Assembly (NCBI GenBank): GCA_009835985.1
Contig: VXWI01000102.1
Coordinates: 1-60,927 of the forward strand
DNA: 60,927 nucleotides
Reading direction: 5' to 3'
From: Acidobacteriota bacterium
GTDB taxonomy: Bacteria > Acidobacteriota > Vicinamibacteria > Marinacidobacterales > Marinacidobacteraceae
Shown: positions 5,632 through 12,474 of the stretch, piece by piece
Layout of the letters: every line of letters begins with the position of its first letter
Position numbering within the stretch: the stretch's first letter is position 1
Program-made: the position numbers and the translations under genes
The notes under the pieces: generated by a model
Told to the model about the DNA's origin: nothing
The model's input: only the letters and a program-made list of their open reading frames with translations
Databases searched by the model: none

Positions 5632-8601
5632 ATGCCGCTCCACGGCACCCTCTCACCGGCCTTCGCGGACCTCGTCGGCTTCCAGATCCACGACGTGCTG
5701 TTCGTGCTGAGTCACTACGACTCGTTCATCCTCGCCGAGGACGGCCAGCTCGACGACCGGGTCCTCTCCGGGTTCCTTGACCTGAACCTCAGAACCCTCC
5801 CGGGCGTGATCCAGGTGGAGTCCGGCGACGAAGCGCTCGAGCGCATCGCCCGGATGCCCGACCGCTTCCAGCTCGTGATCGCGTCGCCGGACCTCGGGGA
5901 CATGGACATCGGAACCTTCGCGCACCGCCTCCGCCACGCGGGGTGCGAGACCCCGGTCACGCTCTTCGGCTACGACACCCGCACGGTGCGCGAATACCTC
6001 GCGCGGCACCACGGCCAGGACCTCGAAAAGCCCTTCGTGTGGCAGGGGGACGTCGGCATCTTCCTCGCGATCGTGAAGCAGATCGAGGACCGCCGGAACG
6101 CGCCGCAGGACACCGGCCGGCTCGGCGTTCCCGCCATCCTGCTCATCGAGGACAGCATCCGCTACTACTCGTCCTTCCTGCCGGTGGCGTACCAGGCGGT
6201 CTTCGAACAGACCCGGAAACTGATCCCGGAAGGGTTGAGTCTCACGGAGAAGTTCGACCGGATCCGGCGGCGGCCCAAGATCCTGCTCTGCGACCGCTAC
6301 GAAGAGGCCTGGGAGTACTTCGATGCCTACCGGGACCGGATCCTCGGGGTGATCTCGGACGTCGAGTTCCCCCGCGGCGGCCGGCCCGACCCGCAGGCGG
6401 GGGAGCGGTTCGTCGCCGCGATGCGCCAGGTGCGGCCGGACATCCCGGCGATCCTCCACTCCCGCCGCCCGGAGAACGAAGCGCTCGCCCGCAGCGTGGG
6501 GGCGGACTTCCTCCTGAAAGGCTCCCGGGACCTGCTGCGCCAGATCCGGAACCTGATGCGGGACCGGTTCCACTTCGGCGACTTCGTCTTCCGGATGCCC
6601 GACGGGACCGAGGTCGCGCGCGCCGAGGACCTCGACTCCTTCGAGCGCATGCTCCCCGACGTCCCGCACGAGGCGATCCTCGAGTCCGCGCGGCGGAACG
6701 AGATCTCGCACTGGCTGATGGCGCGGGGGGAACTGGAACTCGCGCGCCGGCTGCGCGACGTGCGGATCTCCGACTACGGGCCCGGGGACCACATCGGCCG
6801 CGACGTGGCGAAGCGCCTCGCGAAGCGCCGCCAGGAGCGGAGCCGCTCGGTGGTGGCGGACTTCCCGCGGGAGGGCTTCGACCCCGACGCGAGCTTCCTG
6901 CGCATCGGCAGCGGGTCGGTCGGCGGGAAGGCGCGCGGGCTGGCGTTCACCAACTCGGTGCTCGCCCGGTCACGAATCCAGGAGCGCTACCCGAACACCG
7001 TCGTCGCGGTGCCGCAGGCGGTGGTGCTGGCTACCGGCATCTTCGACCGGTTCATGGAGGAGAACGACCTCCTGCCGTTCGCCCTCGAGGTCTCGAGCGA
7101 GGCGGAGCTGCGGAGGCGGTTCGACCAGGCGCGGTTCCCCGACGAGGCGTGGTGGGACCTGCGCCGGTTTCAGGAGAAGGTGCGGTATCCGCTGGCGGTC
7201 CGCTCCTCGAGCCTGCTGGAGGACTCGCCCTACCAGCCCTTCTCCGGCGTGTACGAGACGGTTCTGGTCGCGAACCAGGAGGAGACCGCGCGGGAACGTC
7301 TCGACGCGCTGGCCCGCGCGATCAAGCAGGTGTACGCCTCGCTGTTCCTCCCCCGGGTCCGCAGCTTCCTCGACAGCACCCCCTACCGCCAGGAGGAGGA
7401 GAAGATGGCGGTGATCCTGCAGCGGGTCGTGGGTCTGCCCCACGGGCGCCGCTTCTATCCGGACATCGCCGGCACCGCCCGGTCGCAGAACTTCTATCCC
7501 ACCGCGCCGCTCCAGGCCGAGGACGGAATCGCGACGGTGGGGCTCGGACTCGGCGAGGCGATCACGAGCGGCGGGCCGGCGGTCCGGTTTTCGCCGCGCC
7601 ATCCCCAGCACCGCCTCGGTCATCAGAGCGGCCAGGACGCCTGGCGCAACTCGCAGAGCGAGTTCCTCGCCGTGGATCTCGAAGCCGGGTCTTCGGACGG
7701 CGGCGGAGGCCTCCCGCCGCTGTTGACCAGTTCGCTCGCCGACGCCGAGGCCGACGGGGTACTGGGGCTGCTCGCCTCCACCTGGTCGAAGGACTCGGGC
7801 ACGCTCTACGACGGCATCTCGCGACCGGGGAGCCGGCTGCTCACCCTCGCGCCGCTGCTCAAGATGCCGGACGTGTTCCCACTCGCGGGAATCCTCACCG
7901 AGCTCCTCGAGCTGGGCGAAGAGGCCTGCCGCGCTCCGGTGGAGCTGGAGTTCGCCGCCAACCTCTCGGTGCCGCGCGGAAGCCCCCGCGAGTTCGGATT
8001 CGTCCAGTTGCGCCGCCTCCAACAGACCCGGGAACCGCCTCCGGCGGAGGAGGTCGCGGTGGCAAGCGGCGAGGGGGTCCTCTGCCGGAGCCCCCAGGTC
8101 CTGGGTCACGGGCAGATCGAGGGACTCCACGACCTGGTGGTGGTCCACCGCGACACCTACGACCGCCTGAAGAGCCGGGAGGTGGCCCGCGACGTCGCGC
8201 GGCTCAACAGCCGCCTCCAGCAGCAAAAGCGTCCCTATGTACTCATCGGGGTGGGGCGCTGGGGCTCGCGCGACCGCTTCCTGGGGATTCCAGTGACCTG
8301 GGAACAGGTGAGCGGCGCCCAGGTCATCGTGGAGGCCGGGTTCCGGGACCTGATCGTCACGCCTTCGCAGGGGACCCACTTCTTCGACAATCTGGTTTCG
8401 CACGGAATCGGCTACTTCACCGTGAATCCCGAGCGGGGCGACGGCATCCTCGACTGGAACTGGCTGGGCGGCCAACCCGCCGCCTGGGAGAACGGCCCGG
8501 TCCGCCACCTGCGCCTCGACGCTCCGCTGAGCGTTCGGATGCAGGGGAGCCGCGGCGACGGTTGGATCCTGAAGCCGGCGCCCGCCCAGGCAGGCGGCTG
8601 A
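5632..8601 (+). CDS. dual receiver-like / PEP-synthase-type ATP-grasp fusion protein
   Basis: This cytoplasmic 989-residue protein starts at an ATG preceded by TAGGAG. Residues 20-150 look like a response-regulator receiver but lack the phosphoacceptor Asp (LVIASPDLGD at the expected site). Residues 166-305 form a second receiver with a complete site: E173/D174, D243 in ISDVEFP, S277 and K296 in FLLKGS. From about 420 onward comes a PEP synthase/PPDK-type nucleotide-binding module, with GSVGGKARGLAFT, YPLAVRSSSLLEDS, PFSGVYETVL and VVGLPHGRRFYPDIAG. I see no swivelling-domain TSHAA-type histidine, so a classical PEP synthase cycle is unlikely. It may be a phosphorylation-controlled ATP-dependent phosphotransfer protein. 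The gene stands alone, divergent from gdhA, and ends 9 bp from the convergent symporter. Confidence 0.85.
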   Translation: MPLHGTLSPAFADLVGFQIHDVLFVLSHYDSFILAEDGQLDDRVLSGFLDLNLRTLPGVIQVESGDEALERIARMPDRFQLVIASPDLGDMDIGTFAHRLRHAGCETPVTLFGYDTRTVREYLARHHGQDLEKPFVWQGDVGIFLAIVKQIEDRRNAPQDTGRLGVPAILLIEDSIRYYSSFLPVAYQAVFEQTRKLIPEGLSLTEKFDRIRRRPKILLCDRYEEAWEYFDAYRDRILGVISDVEFPRGGRPDPQAGERFVAAMRQVRPDIPAILHSRRPENEALARSVGADFLLKGSRDLLRQIRNLMRDRFHFGDFVFRMPDGTEVARAEDLDSFERMLPDVPHEAILESARRNEISHWLMARGELELARRLRDVRISDYGPGDHIGRDVAKRLAKRRQERSRSVVADFPREGFDPDASFLRIGSGSVGGKARGLAFTNSVLARSRIQERYPNTVVAVPQAVVLATGIFDRFMEENDLLPFALEVSSEAELRRRFDQARFPDEAWWDLRRFQEKVRYPLAVRSSSLLEDSPYQPFSGVYETVLVANQEETARERLDALARAIKQVYASLFLPRVRSFLDSTPYRQEEEKMAVILQRVVGLPHGRRFYPDIAGTARSQNFYPTAPLQAEDGIATVGLGLGEAITSGGPAVRFSPRHPQHRLGHQSGQDAWRNSQSEFLAVDLEAGSSDGGGGLPPLLTSSLADAEADGVLGLLASTWSKDSGTLYDGISRPGSRLLTLAPLLKMPDVFPLAGILTELLELGEEACRAPVELEFAANLSVPRGSPREFGFVQLRRLQQTREPPPAEEVAVASGEGVLCRSPQVLGHGQIEGLHDLVVVHRDTYDRLKSREVARDVARLNSRLQQQKRPYVLIGVGRWGSRDRFLGIPVTWEQVSGAQVIVEAGFRDLIVTPSQGTHFFDNLVSHGIGYFTVNPERGDGILDWNWLGGQPAAWENGPVRHLRLDAPLSVRMQGSRGDGWILKPAPAQAGG

Positions 8602-8610
8602 CGCACCACC

Positions 8611-10233
8611 TCAGGGAAAGATCAGATAGATCGCGGCGATCGTCGCCAGCGCGAGCCCGCCCTTCCAGTAGACCCCGGGGAGCGGGGTGAGGTCCACGCC
8701 GGTGACCGGAGCCGGAGGTTCGGCGACCTCCCTCCGCGGCCGGCGCCAGGCGGCGAGCGCGAGTCCGGCGACCAGGATGAGGAAGCTGATCCCCATGTGG
8801 TGGAGGAAGGCGGTCTCCGGCCAGGCGAGGCGCAGGACCGCGTAGATCGGAATCCCGGCCAGGAGACCGGCGCGGGCGGCGAACGCGGGTACGCGCTTCG
8901 AGACCACCCCGGCGAAGAACACCGCCACGATCCCGGGCGTGACGAAGCCCCAGACCGTCTGGATGTAGCGGAAGACCCCCGGGAACCCGCCGATCAGGGG
9001 CGCCCACAGACACGCCGCGATCACGAACACCGTCGAGGCGACCCGCGCCACCCGGACCGACGAGGCGTCGGGGTCGGCGTCGGGTTTCCGTCCGCCGCCG
9101 AACAGCCGGCCGTGGACGTCGAGCGCGTACATCGTGGAGGCCGAGTTCAGCATCGAGTTGAACGAACTCATGATCGCCCCGGCGAGCGCGGCGAGCAGCA
9201 CGCCCCGGAGCGCCGGCGGCAGGAGTTCCCGGACCAGCACCGGATAGGCCTGATCGGGGTGGGCGATCTGGTCCCCGTAGAGCTGGACCGCCAGGATCCC
9301 CGGGAAGCAGATCAGGAACGGCACCAGGATCTTGAGCCAGGCGCCGAAGATGGTGCCCCGTTGCCCCTCGGCCAGGCTCCTGGCCGCCAGGGTGCGCTGG
9401 ATGATGAACTGGTTCACCCCCCAGTAGAAGAACTGCGCGATCCAGAGCCCCCCCACGAAGACGGCGGTCCAGGGCACTTCGGGGTGGTCGGCGGGGAGGA
9501 CCGTGTGCAGCCGGTCCTGGTTCTCCGCGAGGAACCGCGCCGCTCCGGCCAGCACGCCGTCGTCCCCGCCGAGCGCCGAGAAACCGAGCCAGAGCACCAT
9601 CCCTCCGCCGGCGAGGATCGCGATCCCCTGGATGAAGTCGGACCAGACGACCGCCCGCAGGCCCCCGTAGATGGTGTAGACGCTCGCCAGCAGGCCGATG
9701 CCCCACACCCCGAGCAGGGTGGCGGCCAGCTCGGCGGCTTCGGGGGAGAGGCCGAAGAAACCGCCGAGCAACTCGGGCAGGAGGAAGATGGCGTTCAGGG
9801 CTACCGCGCCGGCGTAGAGCACCGTCGCCATGGCGACGAAGACCGTCGCCGCGGTCAGGAGCGCCGCGAGGATGGTCCGGGCGCCCCGGTCGTAACGCCG
9901 CTCGAGGAACTCCGGCATCGTGAAGACGCCGCTCTTGAGGTAGCGGGGCAGCAGGAACCAGCCGATGACGATGAGCGCCGCGGCGGCGGTCCACTCGTAG
10001 CTGGCGATGGCGAGGCCGATGTCGGTCGCCGCCGAACCGGACATTCCCACGAAGTGCTCGGTGGAGATGTTGGTCGCCACCAGCGACATCCCGATCGCCC
10101 AGCCGCCGAGATTCCGGCCCGCCAGGAAGTACCCCTCGGCGGTGCGCCGCCCGCGCGAGGCTCGCAGCGAGACGAAGACGACCGCCCCGAGAAACAGGAC
10201 GAAAGTGATCAGATCGGTGGTGGAGAGCGGCAC
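8611..10233 (-). CDS. sodium/solute symporter (SSS/SLC5 family)
   Basis: This 540-residue inner-membrane protein has about 14 hydrophobic helices. Seen: YFLAGRNLGGWAIGMSLVA, then NISTEHFVGMSGSA in the first repeat, TIYGGLRAVVWSDFIQG, FYWGVNQFIIQRTLAARSL and LAALAGAIMSSFNSMLNSA, all classic for Na+-coupled SGLT-like carriers. The substrate cannot be read from sequence; sugar carriers share the ANISTEH and QRxLAAK-like blocks. The start is GTG (10233), with no Shine-Dalgarno visible and no alternative start. The last about 60 residues hold a final helix after a basic linker. It is transcribed away from the TraB/toxin-antitoxin operon end, across a 114-bp gap containing REP-like copy C. Confidence 0.9.
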   Translation of the reverse strand: MPLSTTDLITFVLFLGAVVFVSLRASRGRRTAEGYFLAGRNLGGWAIGMSLVATNISTEHFVGMSGSAATDIGLAIASYEWTAAAALIVIGWFLLPRYLKSGVFTMPEFLERRYDRGARTILAALLTAATVFVAMATVLYAGAVALNAIFLLPELLGGFFGLSPEAAELAATLLGVWGIGLLASVYTIYGGLRAVVWSDFIQGIAILAGGGMVLWLGFSALGGDDGVLAGAARFLAENQDRLHTVLPADHPEVPWTAVFVGGLWIAQFFYWGVNQFIIQRTLAARSLAEGQRGTIFGAWLKILVPFLICFPGILAVQLYGDQIAHPDQAYPVLVRELLPPALRGVLLAALAGAIMSSFNSMLNSASTMYALDVHGRLFGGGRKPDADPDASSVRVARVASTVFVIAACLWAPLIGGFPGVFRYIQTVWGFVTPGIVAVFFAGVVSKRVPAFAARAGLLAGIPIYAVLRLAWPETAFLHHMGISFLILVAGLALAAWRRPRREVAEPPAPVTGVDLTPLPGVYWKGGLALATIAAIYLIFP

Positions 10234-10268
10234 GGAACGGGGGATTGTGCGGGAAGAAGGGAGGGCTG

Positions 10269-10314
10269 GGAACGTCGGCCTTCAGACCGGCAACGCTGCG
10301 CGCAGCGCAGCGAG
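10269..10314. repeat. REP-like two-hairpin element, copy C (46 bp, diverged)
   Basis: It reads GGAACG, then the imperfect hairpin CGGCCTTCAGACCGGC, then a CGCTGCG/CGCAGCG stem. This is the order of copy B in the opposite orientation. It lies downstream of the TraB-family gene and upstream of the symporter start. Confidence 0.55.
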
Positions 10315-10347
10315 CCACGCCGTCAGGCGCGCCGGCGGCGCAGGTCC

Positions 10348-11541
10348 CTATCCGCCGAGCGCGCCGCTGATGAGCCGCGAACCGCCCACGAACGTCCCGA
10401 AGATGCTCCCGATGGTCGGCAGGATCAGCGCCAGCGCGATCTTGAGCGCCCGGTTCCGGAACCAGCGCCGCGGAACCAGCGCGTCCGCCTTCAGCTCCCG
10501 CAGTTCGAACACCCGCGGCGGCCGTACCCACGCCTGCACGAACGCGGTGACGTAGCCCGTGCCCACCACCGGCGTCAGGCTGGTGAACGGCGCGCACAGG
10601 AACGCCGCGAGGATGGTGAGCGGATGCGCCAGCGCCAGCGCCGCGCCGGCCGCCGCCGGGATCGAGTTCACCGCGATCCAGAAGAGGGCCCCCGCGGAGG
10701 CCGCGTCGGCCCCGCGCACCGCCCAGGTCCAGGCGAGCGCGCCCAGGATGATCGCCGGAATGGCGAACCCGATGATGCGCCCGGCCTTGCCCGGAGGCGG
10801 GATCTCGGCCAGCGGCTCGGTGGACACCGATTCCGGCGCCAAGAGCGTGCGTTCGACGCCGTCGAGGTGTCCGGCGCCGATCACGACCACCAGCCGTCCT
10901 CCCGGGACCGCCCTCACCGCCTCACCGATCCAGGTGTCCCGCTCGTCGATGACGACCTCCTTCAGGGTCGGGAACGCCTCGCCCAACTCGCTCACCAGCC
11001 GTGAGACCACGTCCCCCGAAAGGAGCTCCTCGATGTCCTCTTTCGTGGGCTCGTCGGCGCTCCCGGACTCGAGCCCGATGGCGAGCAGCTTCACCCGCTG
11101 CCAGAAGCTGGCCCGCCGCCACACCCTGAGCAGCGTGGTCCGGACCTGCCGGTCCACGAGATGGACCTCCGCGTCCACCTCTTCGGCGGTACGCGCCGCT
11201 TCCTTCATTTCGGCGCCGGGCTCCACCCCGAGCCGGAGGCCCATCCGCGCCTGCCAGGCGCCGAGGGCCACCGAAGCGAGCAGCGGCAGGAGCTTCCGCT
11301 CCCGGACCACCTGCCGGAGATCGAGCCGCTCGATGGCCGCCGGATCCATGAGCGCTTCGTAGCGGGCGTCGTCCAGTTCGATGCACACCCCGTCGGGCCG
11401 CTCGCGCTCGATGGTCTCCCGGACGAGCCGGAGCGAGTCCGGGGAGATGTGGGCCGTGCCGACCAGCACCACCTCGCGTTCCTCAGGCCAGTCCGGGCGG
11501 CGAAGGCGCCGGACCAGCGGTTCGCTCGCTTCAGTGGTCAT
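10348..11541 (-). CDS. TraB/PrgY-family membrane protein
   Basis: This 397-residue protein has the TraB/GumN-type domain in residues about 20-240: VVLVGTAHISPDSLRLVRE with the GxxH motif, RPDGVCIELDDARYEAL, VDRQVRTTLLRVWRR and VVVIGAGHLDGVE. It is followed by about four hydrophobic segments (roughly 255-390). Enterococcal PrgY of this family limits peptide-pheromone signalling, and the fold is related to erythromycin-esterase-like hydrolases. The activity in other bacteria is not established. Its ATG (11539-11541) overlaps the RES toxin stop by 4 bp (ATGA), so it is the third, translationally coupled gene of a toxin-antitoxin operon. Whether it modulates the toxin or is simply co-transcribed is unknown. 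Confidence 0.85.
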   Translation of the reverse strand: MTTEASEPLVRRLRRPDWPEEREVVLVGTAHISPDSLRLVRETIERERPDGVCIELDDARYEALMDPAAIERLDLRQVVRERKLLPLLASVALGAWQARMGLRLGVEPGAEMKEAARTAEEVDAEVHLVDRQVRTTLLRVWRRASFWQRVKLLAIGLESGSADEPTKEDIEELLSGDVVSRLVSELGEAFPTLKEVVIDERDTWIGEAVRAVPGGRLVVVIGAGHLDGVERTLLAPESVSTEPLAEIPPPGKAGRIIGFAIPAIILGALAWTWAVRGADAASAGALFWIAVNSIPAAAGAALALAHPLTILAAFLCAPFTSLTPVVGTGYVTAFVQAWVRPPRVFELRELKADALVPRRWFRNRALKIALALILPTIGSIFGTFVGGSRLISGALGG

Positions 11542-12044
11542 TTCGAGGTGAGGCGTCCTTCAGCGTCAATGAGCCGGACCCGGCTCGGGAGCGAGGCACT
11601 CCACTTCCACAGGACGAGGTTGCGGTCGCCGGGGCCCGCACCGCGGAAGAAGGCCCTGACCAGCATTCCGGCGTAGCCTCGGGCAATCAGGCGGTCGGGA
11701 ACGGCCCAGCAGGGGGGGATTCTGCCTCGGTCCCGATCACGTCTCCAGTCGGGCGGATCGAGATGCTCCGACCGAACCCCCTCCCGGGCCATCGCTTCCG
11801 GCTGCGCGGCGTCAAAGATCGGGCTGCAATCGACTTCGTAAGCGCAGAGTAGTACCGGCTGGATCGGAAACCCGGCTCGACTGACTTCCCGGACCGCACC
11901 CGCCAGCGACAGGGACGTGTAGAAAGCCGGGACCCCCCTTCGGTTGAACCTTCCGCCGTAGAGCGCTGCTCCTTGCCCGGACAGCGGATCCGTCAGAGCC
12001 CGCTCGGGTAGATGGGCCCGGTACACCACGCCCCGGAATCGCAT
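11538..12044 (-). CDS. RES-domain toxin (NAD-degrading)
   Basis: This 168-residue protein has the RES fold named for conserved Arg, Glu and Ser. Seen: VVYRAHLPERALTDPLSGQG, LYGGRFNRRGVPAFYTSLS with Arg and Tyr-Thr-Ser, SLAGAVREVSRAG with Glu, and the C-terminal PDRLIARGYAGMLVRAF and RNLVLWKWS. RES toxins paired with ParS/MbcA antitoxins degrade NAD+ (phosphorolysis or hydrolysis) and stop growth. The antitoxin gene lies 27 bp upstream on the same strand, the standard order, and the TraB-family gene is coupled downstream. The length and the CWAVPDRLIA tail fit the subgroup used in ParS-RES operons. It appears intact. Confidence 0.88.
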   Translation of the reverse strand: MRFRGVVYRAHLPERALTDPLSGQGAALYGGRFNRRGVPAFYTSLSLAGAVREVSRAGFPIQPVLLCAYEVDCSPIFDAAQPEAMAREGVRSEHLDPPDWRRDRDRGRIPPCWAVPDRLIARGYAGMLVRAFFRGAGPGDRNLVLWKWSASLPSRVRLIDAEGRLTSK

Positions 12045-12071
12045 CGAACGAACCGTCAGCGTGCCGCGGTG

Positions 12072-12422
12072 TCAGGCGTACCCGCCGTCCATCATCTCGC
12101 TGAGATAGTTGTGGACCCAGTCAGCGTGGCCTTCCCGAACAAGTTCCACGGGAGTCATCCCGCCGAACCCGGGCAGCGGCTCCGAGCGGTACCAGGCGTA
12201 CGCGTACAGCGCCGAACCGCTGTAGTCCGATACCCGGCGGAGGATCTCCAGCATCTGGCGGAGCCGGAGCTGCGTCTTCGCCGCCCCCACCCTCGTCTTC
12301 CGCGACAGGGCCTCACGTGGCAGGCCGAGGGTGTCGGCAATCTCCGCCTGCGTGGTCCGCAGCGCCCGGGCGATGAGGCTGGGGGAAAAGAGATCGTCCT
12401 GGACGAACTCCTGAATCTGCAT
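12072..12422 (-). CDS. ParS/Xre/MbcA-like antitoxin (DUF2384)
   Basis: This 116-residue partner of the RES toxin opens with a helix-turn-helix region, ALRTTQAEIADTLGLPREAL (residues about 18-40). The C-terminal antitoxin domain, WYRSEPLPGFGGMTPVELV then REGHADWVHNYLSEMMDGGYA split over two blocks, folds over the toxin's NAD site in characterised pairs. ATG 12422 is preferred over the GTG 9 bp upstream because GGGAG lies at proper spacing before it. An imperfect palindrome spanning a TATAAT -10 lies 13 bp upstream, which fits autorepression by the antitoxin-toxin complex. It is first in a three-gene operon: antitoxin, toxin, TraB. Confidence 0.88.
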   Translation of the reverse strand: MQIQEFVQDDLFSPSLIARALRTTQAEIADTLGLPREALSRKTRVGAAKTQLRLRQMLEILRRVSDYSGSALYAYAWYRSEPLPGFGGMTPVELVREGHADWVHNYLSEMMDGGYA

Positions 12423-12434
12423 GGCTCCCACTTG

Positions 12435-12458
12435 GATTCACGCATTATAGCGTGATTC
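12435..12458 (-). promoter_or_regulatory. toxin-antitoxin promoter with overlapping operator palindrome
   Basis: GATTCACGC (12435-12443), ATTATA, GCGTGATTC (12450-12458) form inverted arms with one mismatch. On the minus strand the 6-base centre is a perfect TATAAT -10 (12449-12444), 21 nt before the antitoxin ATG. No clear -35 is seen. The site is strikingly AT-rich for this genome. A protein bound to the arms would cover the -10, as expected for autoregulation. Confidence 0.65.
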
Positions 12459-12474
12459 AGAGTGTCACAGCTCG

